64,000 bases of DNA from Planktothrix rubescens CCAP 1459/22 (GTDB lineage: Bacteria; Cyanobacteriota; Cyanobacteriia; Cyanobacteriales; Microcoleaceae), in contig LR882958.1 in assembly GCA_904830895.1 (NCBI GenBank), positions 3,488,001 through 3,552,000 on the forward strand, written 5' to 3'. Made by a program: the position numbers and the translations under genes. Shown in pieces: positions 34,166 through 44,044 of this stretch (its first letter is position 1; each line of letters starts with the position of its first letter). Below the pieces are notes generated by a model, which saw nothing but the letters and a program-made list of their open reading frames with translations, ran no database searches and was not told where the DNA came from.

Positions 34166-36832
34166 ATGGAAAAAGTCACAAATATTGATCAACTTGAATC
34201 CCTAATCCAACGGGTCAAGGTTGCAGAACAAAAGTATGCAACCTATACCCAGGAACAGGTAGACTATATTTTTAAAAAAGCGGCTCTAGCGGCAAATGCT
34301 GCCCGGATTCCTTTAGCAAAAATGGCCGTAGAAGAAACCGGAATGGGGGTTGTAGAGGATAAAGTGATTAAAAACCACTTTGCTTCAGAAATTATTTACA
34401 ACAAATATAAACATGAAAAAACCTGTGGTGTCATCGAAGAAGACAAATCCTTTGGGTTTCAAAAAATCTCCGAACCCGTGGGGATTTTAGCCGGAATTGT
34501 TCCGACAACAAACCCAACATCAACGGCTATTTTTAAAGCCCTAATTGCCTTGAAAACTCGCAACGGGATTATTTTTTCTCCCCATCCCCGTGCCAAAAAT
34601 TGTACCACCGCCGCTGCCAAAATTGTCTTAGATGCAGCCGTCGCCGCCGGAGCCCCAGAAGACATTATCGGCTGGATTGATGCACCCACCGTACCTCTGT
34701 CCCAAGCCCTAATGCAGCACCCGGATATTAAGCTAATTTTAGCCACTGGAGGGCCAGGAATGGTACGGGCAGCCTATTCTTCCGGTAATCCTTCCCTGGG
34801 GGTCGGGGCGGGGAATACCCCGGCTTTAATTGACGATACCGCCCATATTAAAATGGCCGTTTCCTCAATTATTATTAGTAAAACCTTCGACAATGGCATG
34901 ATTTGTGCTAGTGAACAATCGGTAATTGTGGTTGATTCTGTTTACGAAGAAGTCAAGAAAGAATTTACCCTACGCGGCGCCTATTTCCTAACCCCAGAAG
35001 AACGGGAACGGATGGCAAAGGTTATTTTTGTGAACGGACATTTGAATGGGGAAATTGTCGGTCAACCCGTGCAAAAATTAGCCGAATTAGCCGGAATTAG
35101 CCTTTCCGAAGAAACCAGGGTAATTATTGGAGAAGGGATAGAAGTTGATGAAAATGATCCCTTTTCCCATGAAAAACTTTCTCCGATTTTAGCCATGTAT
35201 CGGGCTAAGGATTTCGAGGATGCGGTGGTAAAAGCCGATACTTTAGTACAGTTAGGGGGACGGGGACATACCGCTTCTCTATACACTTCTCCCAACAATA
35301 TCGACCATATTAAACGGTTTGAAAATACCGTTCAAACCGCCCGGGTTTTAATTAATACTCCGTCTTCTCAAGGAGCTATTGGTGATATTTACAACTTCCG
35401 TCTTGACCCTTCTTTAACCTTGGGATGTGGTAGTTGGGGCGGAAATTCCATCAGCGAAAACGTCGAACCTCGGCATTTATTAAACATTAAAACCGTCGCC
35501 GAACGTCGAGAAAATATGCTCTGGTTTCGGATTCCTCCCAAAGTATATTTCAAATATGGATCTTTACCCGTTGCCATTCGAGAATTAGCTGGAAAAGAAC
35601 GGGCATTTATTGTCACCGATAAACCCCTATTTGATTTAGGAATTACCCGTTCCCTCGAAGGAGTTTTAGAGGAAATTGGAATAAAATATGATGTGTTCTA
35701 CGATGTTGAACCCGACCCTTCTTTAGATACAGTACAACGGGGATTAACCTTAATGAATACGTTTAAACCCGATGTAATTATTGCCATTGGTGGCGGTTCT
35801 CCCATGGATGCAGCTAAAATTATGTGGCTGATGTATGAACATCCTGATATCGAATTTGAAGGGTTAGCAATGCGGTTTATGGATATCCGTAAACGGGTTT
35901 ATGAATTGCCACCTTTGGGCAAAAAAGCGATGTTAGTTGCGATTCCTACTACCTCTGGAACCGGGTCAGAAGTCACGCCTTTTGCCGTTGTCACCGACCG
36001 CCGCACTAATATTAAATATCCTTTAGCCGACTATGCCTTAACCCCAAATATGGCAATTGTTGACCCGGAATTGGTGTTAAATATGCCCAAAAGTTTAACC
36101 TCTTTTGGGGGCGTTGATGCCCTAACCCATGCCTTAGAATCCTATGTTTCGGTATTAGCTTCGGAATATACCAATGGGTTATCTTTAGAAGCAATTCGGT
36201 TAATCTTTAAATACCTGCCCAGTTCCTACGAAAATGGAGCAAATGATCCCAAAGCTCGGGAAAAAATGCACTATGCTTCTACTATGGCGGGGATGGCATT
36301 TGCTAATGGATTCCTCGGAATTTGTCACTCCTTAGCCCATCAATTAGGCGGGACTTTCCACATTCCCCACGGGTTAGCAAATGCCTTAATGATTAGTTAC
36401 GTTATTCGTTATAATGCTACCGATGTTCCGTTTAAACAAGCCACTTTCTCCCAGTATAAATATCCGAATGCTAAATGGCGCTATTCTCGGATTGCGGATT
36501 ATCTGCGCTTAGGGGGAGACACCGAAGATCAAAAAATCGATCATTTGATTTTAGCCATCGAAGAATTAAAGCGCCAAGTGGGAATTCCGGCTTCAATTAA
36601 GGAGGTTTTAAAAGATATCAGTGAAGCGGAATTTCTGGCTAAATTAGATGAAGTTGCTGACCAAGCTTTTGATGATCAATGTACCGGAGCCAATCCCCGT
36701 TATCCTTTAATTAAGGACTTGAAACAACTGTTAATTGATGCCTATTATGGTCATCCTTTAGTTTCTAATGATTACAATGGCGATCGCATTTTCCCCGTCT
36801 TTGAACCACAACCAACGATGATTGGCGGTTAA
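34166..36832 (+). CDS. adhE: Bifunctional acetaldehyde-CoA/alcohol dehydrogenase
   Basis: 888 residues, the size of AdhE. The N-terminal CoA-acylating aldehyde dehydrogenase domain carries the active-site Cys in NGMICASEQSVIV. The C-terminal iron-dependent alcohol dehydrogenase contains GGGSPMDAAK and the metal ligands in GICHSLAHQLGGTFHIPHG. It converts acetyl-CoA to ethanol, regenerating NAD, in fermentation, and forms cytosolic spirosomes in other bacteria. Ethanol fermentation in the dark is known in some filamentous cyanobacteria. The upstream region is shared with the divergent acetyl-CoA synthetase gene. Confidence 0.95.
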   Translation: MEKVTNIDQLESLIQRVKVAEQKYATYTQEQVDYIFKKAALAANAARIPLAKMAVEETGMGVVEDKVIKNHFASEIIYNKYKHEKTCGVIEEDKSFGFQKISEPVGILAGIVPTTNPTSTAIFKALIALKTRNGIIFSPHPRAKNCTTAAAKIVLDAAVAAGAPEDIIGWIDAPTVPLSQALMQHPDIKLILATGGPGMVRAAYSSGNPSLGVGAGNTPALIDDTAHIKMAVSSIIISKTFDNGMICASEQSVIVVDSVYEEVKKEFTLRGAYFLTPEERERMAKVIFVNGHLNGEIVGQPVQKLAELAGISLSEETRVIIGEGIEVDENDPFSHEKLSPILAMYRAKDFEDAVVKADTLVQLGGRGHTASLYTSPNNIDHIKRFENTVQTARVLINTPSSQGAIGDIYNFRLDPSLTLGCGSWGGNSISENVEPRHLLNIKTVAERRENMLWFRIPPKVYFKYGSLPVAIRELAGKERAFIVTDKPLFDLGITRSLEGVLEEIGIKYDVFYDVEPDPSLDTVQRGLTLMNTFKPDVIIAIGGGSPMDAAKIMWLMYEHPDIEFEGLAMRFMDIRKRVYELPPLGKKAMLVAIPTTSGTGSEVTPFAVVTDRRTNIKYPLADYALTPNMAIVDPELVLNMPKSLTSFGGVDALTHALESYVSVLASEYTNGLSLEAIRLIFKYLPSSYENGANDPKAREKMHYASTMAGMAFANGFLGICHSLAHQLGGTFHIPHGLANALMISYVIRYNATDVPFKQATFSQYKYPNAKWRYSRIADYLRLGGDTEDQKIDHLILAIEELKRQVGIPASIKEVLKDISEAEFLAKLDEVADQAFDDQCTGANPRYPLIKDLKQLLIDAYYGHPLVSNDYNGDRIFPVFEPQPTMIGG

Positions 36833-36839
36833 TACCGAG

Positions 36840-36884
36840 GGGGTGATGGGGTGAATTTATCAAAATTTTCATCCCTATCACCCG
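36840..36884 (+). terminator. Probable terminator after adhE
   Basis: GGGTGATGGGGTGAA (from 36841) and TTCATCCCTATCACCC (to 36883) form an imperfect but long inverted repeat, starting 8 bases after the adhE stop. The stem is GC-richer than its surroundings. No clear T-tract follows, so the call is moderate. Confidence 0.5.
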
Positions 36885-36976
36885 ATCATTTCATCGGCTC
36901 TCTTTGGAAAAATCACTAATCATGGTAAAGTAAGTGTTTAGTGGCTATCTAAGTGTTACCTTAATCGAAAAATATT

Positions 36977-37429
36977 ATGCTAAAACGGCTCTACATTGAT
37001 AATTTTCGTTGTTTGGTAAATTTTGAACTTAATCTTGATTCTATCAATCTATTTCTCGGTTCTAATGGCTCGGGTAAATCAACTGTTTTTAAAGTTTTGC
37101 AGAAAATTCAGGAATTTGTTAACGGTGATAGTAAGCTAGAGAAAATTTTTCTATCATCAGACTGCACTCGCTGGCAAACTTTACAAGTCCAACGTTTTGA
37201 GCTAGAGATTATCGGTAATAACGGCATTTATAAATATGAGTTGGGTATTGGTCATGATCAAGATAAATGTCGTGTTGAATATGAGCGTTTGTGGTACGAC
37301 AATCAGCTTTTACTAAAATTTGAGTTGGGAGAAGTTCAGCTTTATCGAGACAATTATGCGGAATATGTACAACATCCTAATCCTTTAGTTGCTGCCAAAT
37401 CATTTCGCCAAACCCTGAAAAACTTGTAG
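36977..37429 (+). pseudogene. Truncated AAA ATPase fused to Uma2 C-terminal tail
   Basis: 150 residues. The N-terminal ~125 match the start of an SMC/RecF-like AAA protein: LYIDNFRCLVNFELNLDSINLFLGSNGSGKSTVF contains a complete Walker A. There is no signature motif or Walker B, because the frame passes directly into AEYVQHPNPLVAAKSFRQTL. That is the same C-terminal sequence, at DNA level too, as the Uma2 genes at 5517 and 6214. The junction is at about 37355-37361. I read it as an illegitimate recombination product. Whether the chimeric protein is made is unknown. Confidence 0.75.
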
Positions 37430-37453
37430 AGACGTGCCATGGCGCGTCTCTAC
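37424..37453. repeat. GTAGAGACG palindromic repeat
   Basis: GTAGAGACGTGCCATGGCGC followed by GTCTCTAC forms a 28-base palindrome around CCATGG. A near-identical copy occurs at 61857-61885. It overlaps the stop of the chimeric gene and belongs to a dispersed family frequent in cyanobacterial intergenic DNA. Confidence 0.7.
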
Positions 37454-37470
37454 GGGGATGAAATAAAAAT

Positions 37471-37773
37471 TTACTGTTGACTCAATTCAATGTTTAATAA
37501 GGCTTTGCCATGAATGACCGAGGCAATGGTAACAATGTCTTCTTGGATTTGATAAATGACTCGATAGGTGTAAGCAAATTGTTCACGGATGTTTTCATCG
37601 CCAAATTCTTGAACAATCATTCCCGCTTCAGGAGCCTTGCTCAAGTTGCGCGTAACCTCAATGATTCTCTGGACAACCGCCGCCGCATAAGAAATTGAAT
37701 CTCGTGCAATATAAGCAGCAATTGCATCAATATCATCTATGGCTTGAGGCGACCAAACTACTTGATAACCCAT
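37471..37773 (-). CDS. RelE/ParE-family toxin
   Basis: 100 residues, typical of the ParE/RelE toxin superfamily. The N-terminus is YQVVWSPQAIDDIDAIAAYIARDS, with RIIEVTRNLSKAPEAGMIVQE and the C-terminal YRVIYQIQEDIVTIASVIHG core. Members cleave ribosomal mRNA or poison gyrase; the sequence is closer to ParE, but this is not decisive. It overlaps its partner upstream by about 16 bases, the usual arrangement with antitoxin first. Confidence 0.85.
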   Translation of the reverse strand: MGYQVVWSPQAIDDIDAIAAYIARDSISYAAAVVQRIIEVTRNLSKAPEAGMIVQEFGDENIREQFAYTYRVIYQIQEDIVTIASVIHGKALLNIELSQQ

Positions 37774-37946
37774 TTACTTAATAAACCTTCTGCTTCCTCT
37801 TGTATGAGATTCCTGGTCGTTTCGTGAATCTTGAGTCCATGACGGACTTTCTCGATTACATAGAGATGGTATTGCACATCCTCCAGTGAACAATCATCAG
37901 GTAGGTTACTCAACAAAGATTCTACTTCCTTTTTGGTTCCACTCAT
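37758..37946 (-). CDS. Antitoxin partner of RelE/ParE toxin
   Basis: 62 residues and acidic at its start (SGTKKEVESLLSNLPDDCSLEDVQYHLYVIEKVRHGLKI). It has a small helical part and ends ...EGLLSKWVIK. Located just before and overlapping the toxin gene on the same strand. This is the cyanobacterial antitoxin type often paired with RelE/ParE. DNA-binding by its N-terminus is assumed, not seen. Confidence 0.75.
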   Translation of the reverse strand: MSGTKKEVESLLSNLPDDCSLEDVQYHLYVIEKVRHGLKIHETTRNLIQEEAEGLLSKWVIK

Positions 37947-38316
37947 AATTTTTTTGGGTTTTTTTTATAGTTATTATAGTTTTCGATAACTGAAGCACCC
38001 GAAAGATAGTGTTAGCCCCGACTTTATCGGTGAATAAGGTTGTCATAATAAAAGATAAATTGTATGTCCCGATGGAAAATGTCCCAGGGGAATCGAATGC
38101 TTCAGTCATTGTTTATAGCAGGGAACACCGGAACAGCCCCCCAAACCCCCCGTGCACGCAGGGCTGGTGGGGGAGGGAACAGGGGGAAATACTTCACCGT
38201 CTGGGTTCCAAGATCCGTCTGGTGTCCTAACTGCCTTGGCGGTTGCTATAAAATCCAGCCTATAGTTATGACAGATCAATCCTATCAGATGGTTCTGTCC
38301 AGGTGTAAACCTGAAT
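37947..38316. other. Intergenic region with GC-rich repeat, no gene supported
   Basis: Between the TA operon (minus) and thrS (minus). It contains GGGAACACCGGAACAGCCCC and CCCCGTGCACGCAGGGCTGG at about 38121-38195. This is the interior palindrome of the MITE found at 11.6 and 42.2 kb, without recognisable terminal repeats. Overlapping frames in this stretch are compositional and lack credible starts. Confidence 0.5.
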
Positions 38317-40158
38317 TTATACCGTCTTGGTAAAATTGCCGTAACTAGAAATAGCCTGTTGCAGTTGTTGAATTACATCCTCAACCGGAATAGCCCCTAA
38401 CTCTCCATCCGCACGAGTTCTGATATTCAAGCAATTTGCTTCTATTTCCTTGGCCCCAACCACAGCCATCACCGGAATTTTATCCTTCTCAGCATTTCTA
38501 ATTAATTTCCCTAAACGCTCGCTACTCGCATCCGCCTCCGCCCGAATTCCAGCAGACCGCATTCTGAGAGCAATTTCTTGAGCAAAGGGAAGAAATTCTT
38601 GGCTCACGGGTAATAGTCGAAATTGTACGGGTGCTAACCAGATGGGGAAATCCCCAACATATTCCTCTATTAATATTCCCACTAATCGTTCCAAAGAACC
38701 AAAGGGTGCACGATGAATCATTACTGGACGTTGACGGGTTCCATCTTCAGCAACATATTCTAAATCAAAGCGTTCAGGTAAATTATAATCAACTTGAACT
38801 GTTCCCAATTGCCATTCTCTTTCTAAAGCATCTTGAAAGATAAAGTCTAATTTCGGGCCATAGAAAGCGGCTTCTCCGATCCCTTCAAAGTAGTTCATTC
38901 CTAAAGTTTCTACCGCCCGACGAATTGCTCCTTCTGATTTATTCCAAACTTCATCTGACCCGATATATTTATCTAAACTAGGGTCACGGAAACTTAGTCT
39001 GGCTTTAAAGTTGGTTAGTTGTAAACTCTTAAATACAAATAGAATTAAATCGACAACTTTGACAAATTCATCATCCAATTGTTCAGGAGTAACAAATAAA
39101 TGGGAATCATCTACGGTGAAACCTCTAACCCTGGTTAACCCTCCTAATTCTCCCGATTGTTCATAACGATATACTGTTCCAAATTCTGCTAACCGCATCG
39201 GAAGTTCCCGATAGGAACGTAACTCACTTTTATAAATTTGGATATGAAAAGGACAGTTCATGGGTTTCAAAACAAATCCCTGTTCATTGGTCTTGGCTTC
39301 CTCATCGTCGGCCATCATCGGGAACATATCTTCTTGATATTTCTGCCAATGTCCTGATGTTTTAAATAAATCTACCCGACCAATATGGGGAGTCGTTACA
39401 CCTAAATAGCCCCGCTTAACTTGTTCTTTTTTGAGAAAATCTTCTAGGGTACTTCTTAATAGGGTTCCTTTCGGTGTCCAGAGGGGTAATCCTGGCCCCA
39501 CTAAATCGGAGAAGATAAACAGTCCCAACTCCTTACCCAAACGGCGATGGTCACGTCGGATGGCTTCTTGCTTGCGGCGTTTATGTTCGGCTAATTGTTC
39601 GGGAGTTTCCCAAGCTGTCCCATAAATTCGTTGTAATTGAGCTTTGGTTTCATCCCCACGCCAATAAGCCCCCGCTACACTTTCGAGTTCAATCGCATTA
39701 GGGTCAATATCAACCGTATTCTCAACATGGGGCCCCGCACACAAATCCCACCATTGTTCGCCTAGATGATAGAGGGTAATGGGTTCCTGTAGGCCTTGTA
39801 GGATTTCTAGTTTATAGGATTCTCCTATTTTCTGGATGCGTTGTTGGGCTTCTTCCCGACTAACTTCTTCCCGAATTACGGGGAGTTTCCGTTTGATAAT
39901 CTTAACCATCTCCTTTTGGATGGATTTTAAATCCTTTTCGGTAAAGGGTTCGGGACTATCAAAATCATAATAAAACCCATTTTCAATCCAAGGGCCAATG
40001 GTGACTTGTGCCTTGGGAAACAGTTTTTGAACTGCCATTGCCATAACATGGGACGCAGTATGCCTAATCCGTTTTAAACTCTCGGATTCACTGGTTTTAG
40101 GCAAATGGACTTTTTTCTCTAAGGGTTCTTGAGAACCCTCTAACTCTGATATAGACAT
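38317..40158 (-). CDS. thrS: Threonyl-tRNA synthetase
   Basis: 613 residues, shorter than the ~640 of enterobacterial enzymes because the N-terminal TGS domain is absent; this occurs in cyanobacteria. The editing domain starts at RIRHTASHVMAMAVQKLFP, with LCAGPHVENT. The class II catalytic core has TPHIGRVDLFKTSGHW, MNCPFHIQIYKSELRSYRELP (zinc Cys), and motif 3 PVMIHRAPFGSLERLVGIL. The anticodon-binding domain is C-terminal. The start ATG is at 40158. Housekeeping gene. Confidence 0.97.
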   Translation of the reverse strand: MSISELEGSQEPLEKKVHLPKTSESESLKRIRHTASHVMAMAVQKLFPKAQVTIGPWIENGFYYDFDSPEPFTEKDLKSIQKEMVKIIKRKLPVIREEVSREEAQQRIQKIGESYKLEILQGLQEPITLYHLGEQWWDLCAGPHVENTVDIDPNAIELESVAGAYWRGDETKAQLQRIYGTAWETPEQLAEHKRRKQEAIRRDHRRLGKELGLFIFSDLVGPGLPLWTPKGTLLRSTLEDFLKKEQVKRGYLGVTTPHIGRVDLFKTSGHWQKYQEDMFPMMADDEEAKTNEQGFVLKPMNCPFHIQIYKSELRSYRELPMRLAEFGTVYRYEQSGELGGLTRVRGFTVDDSHLFVTPEQLDDEFVKVVDLILFVFKSLQLTNFKARLSFRDPSLDKYIGSDEVWNKSEGAIRRAVETLGMNYFEGIGEAAFYGPKLDFIFQDALEREWQLGTVQVDYNLPERFDLEYVAEDGTRQRPVMIHRAPFGSLERLVGILIEEYVGDFPIWLAPVQFRLLPVSQEFLPFAQEIALRMRSAGIRAEADASSERLGKLIRNAEKDKIPVMAVVGAKEIEANCLNIRTRADGELGAIPVEDVIQQLQQAISSYGNFTKTV

Positions 40159-40301
40159 TGATTAAAGTTACAACAATAAAAGTTTGTTAATTTAATTGTA
40201 CAGAACAGAGGAAACAAAGGGGAAAAACAGACCTATAGGTTGTTGAGTATGGGTTTCATCGTATTAATTATTTCGTCATCTCCCCTATTTCCTCTGTCCT
40301 C

Positions 40302-40646
40302 CTACTCAATTGTCACTTGGGACGTATCAACACTCAAAGTTCCGGCTTGAAATTCGGCAATATTAACTGCTTTTTCCAGAAAACCTGGGCTGGGGACTTT
40401 GCCTTTGAGAACAACAGTTCCGCCTTTCTGGGACACCCATAGGGAACCAATATCTTTGAGTTCGGGGTCTTCGTCAAACGCTAAAGTCACCCGTTTAGCT
40501 AATCCGCTTTCATCATATTCTCCCGCAATTCCAATGCGTTCCGGGGGAAGGGAAGCACTAGCCGCCGCCTGTTTTACCACATCATTATCCGGTTTACCAG
40601 GAATTCCACCAGTGAGACTACCAAAAATACGTTCAAACCATGCCAT
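40302..40646 (-). CDS. BON-like small protein
   Basis: 114 residues without a signal peptide. The N-terminal part (MAWFERIFGSLTGGIPGKPD) is amphipathic. The C-terminal ~70 residues (GSLWVSQKGGTVVLKGKVPSPGFLEKAVNIAEFQAGT) show a BON-type pattern with the central hydrophobic VxLxGxV strand. BON domains bind phospholipid. It is a cyanobacterial type; role unknown. Its upstream neighbour is the protein kinase gene, same strand, about 40 bases away. Confidence 0.6.
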   Translation of the reverse strand: MAWFERIFGSLTGGIPGKPDNDVVKQAAASASLPPERIGIAGEYDESGLAKRVTLAFDEDPELKDIGSLWVSQKGGTVVLKGKVPSPGFLEKAVNIAEFQAGTLSVDTSQVTIE

Positions 40647-40687
40647 AAAATCAAATATCCTAATTTAATTAATAATAATATTTTAGT

Positions 40688-42157
40688 TTAATGGAGATCG
40701 GTTTTAGAAGCAAGCCATTTTTGCAATTCTTGTTTTAATCCTTTTAATTCTTCTTCGGGTAATTGATGCCCAAAACGATAGGTTTTGCGACGTGATAAAA
40801 ATAAAATATTGGGTTCTTGGGTCACAATTTCTAAGCTCGGATAAAAATTACCCTGATTATCGGTGGTTCTAATTAAGTTAATTTGTTGAATTTGGGAGAT
40901 TTCTCCTCGTTTGCGAAAGGGTAAATAAGAAGACCAGAAAATCTCAAAGGTTTTATTATTAAAATTGAGTTGAACTTTTTCAAAGGGTTTATAATCAATA
41001 ATAGCCTTATATATCAATAATACTATACTAACAGGAATCCCCAATAAAGTCAAATAAAATATAATAATTAACCCTAAATCAATCTGTTCAAAAATAGCCG
41101 GATTTAAAATAGTATAAAGTTTGTAGGTAATGAAAGAAGCGATCGCACCCAATCCCAATCCTTTAATGATCATCGATCCTGGAATAATTTGCCAACCCTT
41201 TTTTAATAAACTGATTTGATTTAATAAAATTTTCTGGACTGGAGAAATATATTGTAGGGAAAACTGAGAGGGAATATCAACTTTTAAATTATTAGAAGAT
41301 TGGGATAATTTTAAATGGGGTTCTGAGGTCTTTTTCAAAGACTGTTTGGGTTGATAGTTTAACGCATATAAAGCCATTTGAGCAGTAGCAAAACGAGATT
41401 CTACTGCGGGTTCTATTAAGGTTTCTAACCAACTTTTAAACGCCGGATCTAGGATATCCCCGTTAAACTTCATTTTAAACTTTTCTTGAGGTAATTCCGC
41501 CGGAGGAATCCCTGTTAATAGATGAATTAATGTGGCTCCTAACCCATATAAATCGGAAGCGGGAACCGCTAATCCGCCAAATTGTTCAATGGGAGTATAA
41601 CCAAAAGTTCCCACCACAGTAAAACTTGATCCGGGGGTTCTTGGTTGAATTTGTACCGAACCTAAATCAATTAAATAAATATGATGATCTTCTCCCCAAA
41701 TTAAATTACTTGGTTTAATATCTCGATGTAAAATAGGCGGATGGAGTTGATGTAAATAATTAAGATTTTCTAAAACTTCAAAGGTGATCCAGTATAATTG
41801 TTGTTGAGTAAATAGATGATGATTGTCTAGTTTTTGTTTAAGAGAATGACCAGGAATATATTCGGTCACTAAAGCAAACCAAATATTCTGATCATCCAGG
41901 GAAAAATAATCTCGATATTTAACTAAGCGAGGATGATTTAATTGTTTTAAAACCTGTGCTTCCCGCTCTAATAATTTTAAATCCTCCCATTGCATTGATC
42001 CTCCTAATGCTAATAATTTGACAACCGCTTTATCTTTAAGTAATAAATCATCCGCTAACCAGGTTTGGCGAATCGGATTTTCATTCAGTTGGCGTTTCAG
42101 TCGAAACCGATGATTAAGCAAAGTTCCCGCAGTTAGCATGATCTGGTGAGCGCTCAA
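40688..42157 (-). CDS. Serine/threonine protein kinase with C-terminal membrane region
   Basis: 489 residues. The Hanks-type kinase domain (about 10-270) has [15 protein letters not shown] (lysine region), the catalytic loop [13 protein letters not shown] and LIDLGSVQ (DLG in place of DFG), then [12 protein letters not shown] and APE-like ASDLYGLGA. Two hydrophobic segments follow near 325-345 and 360-390, and a short C-terminal cytosolic or periplasmic part. The start is unsure: [12 protein letters not shown] or the M at residue 7. It probably phosphorylates proteins at the cytoplasmic face; substrate unknown. Confidence 0.88.
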   Translation of the reverse strand: MSAHQIMLTAGTLLNHRFRLKRQLNENPIRQTWLADDLLLKDKAVVKLLALGGSMQWEDLKLLEREAQVLKQLNHPRLVKYRDYFSLDDQNIWFALVTEYIPGHSLKQKLDNHHLFTQQQLYWITFEVLENLNYLHQLHPPILHRDIKPSNLIWGEDHHIYLIDLGSVQIQPRTPGSSFTVVGTFGYTPIEQFGGLAVPASDLYGLGATLIHLLTGIPPAELPQEKFKMKFNGDILDPAFKSWLETLIEPAVESRFATAQMALYALNYQPKQSLKKTSEPHLKLSQSSNNLKVDIPSQFSLQYISPVQKILLNQISLLKKGWQIIPGSMIIKGLGLGAIASFITYKLYTILNPAIFEQIDLGLIIIFYLTLLGIPVSIVLLIYKAIIDYKPFEKVQLNFNNKTFEIFWSSYLPFRKRGEISQIQQINLIRTTDNQGNFYPSLEIVTQEPNILFLSRRKTYRFGHQLPEEELKGLKQELQKWLASKTDLH

Positions 42158-42235
42158 ATAAAGGTTACTATTACATTATATTGTAACCAAAAATTGTTCT
42201 GTGTTTTTGGAATTGGCGATCGCACTCTATTATAA

Positions 42236-42364
42236 TAAGTAGTTACACAAAATAAATTACCTAGTTGAGAGAGGGAACAGCCCCCCCAAACCCCCCGTGC
42301 ACGGGGGGCTAGGGGGGGAGGGAACAGGGTAGAGGATGTGTAATTGATTTTGTTTAGGTACTTA
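42236..42364. mobile_element. MITE copy 2
   Basis: It begins TAAGTAGTTACACAAAATAA and ends so that its inverse reads TAAGTACCTAAACAAAATCA. The outer ATAA/TTAT bases flank both sides. The middle is GAGAGAGGGAAC and one GC palindrome AGCCCCCC...GGGGGGCT with a central GTGCAC. It matches copy 1 at 11576-11775, which has two palindromes. It lies in the gap between the kinase and solute-binding protein genes. Confidence 0.7.
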
Positions 42365-42377
42365 TTATCAAAGAAAT

Positions 42378-43499
42378 TTATTGTAACTTTCCCCGTCTAA
42401 TTTTTTCCCATAACTGTTGATACTGTTTCACGGAATTGGGCGAAAGGGGTTCGAGAAAATCACTTTTTTTTAAAATAGCTTGATCAGGAAATAATAGAGG
42501 ATTTTCCCTTAAAGATTGGGGTAACTCTTGGGGGTTCATTCCCAAAATAATTGGGGATGTTGTTCCGGTTAATAATGATAGTTGAGTCGCAACTTGAGGC
42601 AACCAACAAAAATCAATCCAATTATCTGCTAAAGTGGCGGTAGGAGAAGATTGAACCTCCGCAGGTTTGACCCATAAATCTGACCATAAAGCCGTCCCAG
42701 ATTGAGGAACAACGGCGGCTAACCCGTTTTGATATTGAACTTCTGGAGAAATATCCGTAGACCAACCCACCGCCAACCAAGTATCCCCTAAAATCAACGG
42801 TTTGAGATAACTATTAGAATCATAAAGTTTAATATTTTGATGGAGTTTAAGCAGTTCAGATTCTAAGTTTTTGACTTTACTTAAATCGGCTGTATTATAA
42901 GAATGACCTAATTTTTTCAAGGTTAAACCAATCACTTCCCGGGCTTGATCAGGTAAAGAAATTCGGTGACGTAATTCGGGACGCCATAAATCACTCCAAT
43001 CTTTCGGTGTCCATCCCAACCCCTGAAACTTATCAACCCGATAAATAATTACTGTACTACCCGAACGATAGGGCGCCGCCCAAATTTGACCTTGAGGATC
43101 AACTTCACCCTGGGTATTGCGTTGGACAATATTTTGCCAACGGGACGGAAGTTGTGACCAAGCGGGCCATAATTTCGGATCAAGGGGTTGAATCAGTTTT
43201 TGTTGAATGGCCGAATGTAACCAAAAATCCCCAATCATCACCAAATTAGCTTGGGACGAAGGCTGAGTTGGAGGTTTAGACTGGCCTTTTTCCAAGCGTT
43301 CAAATAAATCTTTGAGTTGGGTTTGGGGGACAAAATTCACCGCCCCTCGGCCGAATTGTTGTCGAAACTTGTTCGCCACTTGGGCGGGAACAGAACCCTT
43401 GAGAACTTCAACCGTCAGTGCCACAGCTTGTTTACATCCAGCTACGACCTGACTTAAAGTTAAAGCACCGATTCCCTGTAGAAAAAACCTTCGCTTCAC
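42378..43499 (-). CDS. Extracellular solute-binding lipoprotein (PotD/FutA-like)
   Basis: 373 residues. The N-terminus [20 protein letters not shown] ends in a lipobox-like VVAGC, so a membrane-anchored periplasmic binding protein is likely, with RR suggesting Tat export. The body ([62 protein letters not shown]) fits the spermidine/putrescine or iron(III)-binding type II family. No permease or ATPase gene is adjacent, so the substrate is open. Confidence 0.8.
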   Translation of the reverse strand: MKRRFFLQGIGALTLSQVVAGCKQAVALTVEVLKGSVPAQVANKFRQQFGRGAVNFVPQTQLKDLFERLEKGQSKPPTQPSSQANLVMIGDFWLHSAIQQKLIQPLDPKLWPAWSQLPSRWQNIVQRNTQGEVDPQGQIWAAPYRSGSTVIIYRVDKFQGLGWTPKDWSDLWRPELRHRISLPDQAREVIGLTLKKLGHSYNTADLSKVKNLESELLKLHQNIKLYDSNSYLKPLILGDTWLAVGWSTDISPEVQYQNGLAAVVPQSGTALWSDLWVKPAEVQSSPTATLADNWIDFCWLPQVATQLSLLTGTTSPIILGMNPQELPQSLRENPLLFPDQAILKKSDFLEPLSPNSVKQYQQLWEKIRRGKLQ

Positions 43500-43504
43500 G
43501 GTCG

Positions 43505-44044
43505 CTATTCAATCCGTTTCTCTAAATACTGACCGATCATAGTTTGTTCCCCAGCCCGTGAAATAATCGTTTGCCGCGTGCGGTATCGTTGGCCAATCAG
43601 TTTAATTTCTTCTTCAAACATAGAACCATTGTACTCGCTTCTCAGACATAACGTATTGACATCGAGCATATAAAATTCAGCCACAACGGGTTTGGGTGTC
43701 ATAAATCCCCGATCTCGATAAAGCCAGGTGTCACAGACCCCAAACCGAGTTGATCCGGTGGACATTTTTTTACCGGAGATGGAATTAGAACTTTTCCAAG
43801 TCACTTTTGACCCACAACTGAGGAGCATCGGGTCATCTAATTGGTGTAATTGAGCAATATCGAGCAGATCAGGACAGCCCGGTTCTAAAAACTCTACGGT
43901 AATCTCGCTGGCGACTTCTTGGGTATTTCCCTCTGGAAGTGTGTAGTAGCGCCGTTCTGAATACCAATTTCCCACACTGCGGCTAAAATAGTCCGCCACT
44001 TGGGAGGCAATCTCACGGGGGTTTTGCTGGATCAGGGCTTTCAT
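43505..44044 (-). CDS. Phycobiliprotein chromophore lyase, CpcS/CpeS family
   Basis: 179 residues of the CpcS/CpeS lipocalin-like lyases, which attach phycocyanobilin or phycoerythrobilin to phycobiliprotein cysteines. It begins KALIQQNPREIASQVADYFSRSVGNWYSERRYYTL, with WKSSNSISGKKMSTGSTRFGVC and a closing beta-barrel. The solute-binding gene follows directly (5 bases between), so co-transcription is plausible although the functions are unrelated. Chromophore and target subunit cannot be decided here. Confidence 0.82.
   Translation of the reverse strand: MKALIQQNPREIASQVADYFSRSVGNWYSERRYYTLPEGNTQEVASEITVEFLEPGCPDLLDIAQLHQLDDPMLLSCGSKVTWKSSNSISGKKMSTGSTRFGVCDTWLYRDRGFMTPKPVVAEFYMLDVNTLCLRSEYNGSMFEEEIKLIGQRYRTRQTIISRAGEQTMIGQYLEKRIE

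Noticed and set aside
38009-38333. Overlapping plus-strand frames of 73 and 89 codons
   Set aside because: They run through a GC-rich dispersed repeat and the antisense end of thrS, without ribosome-binding sites or recognisable domains.
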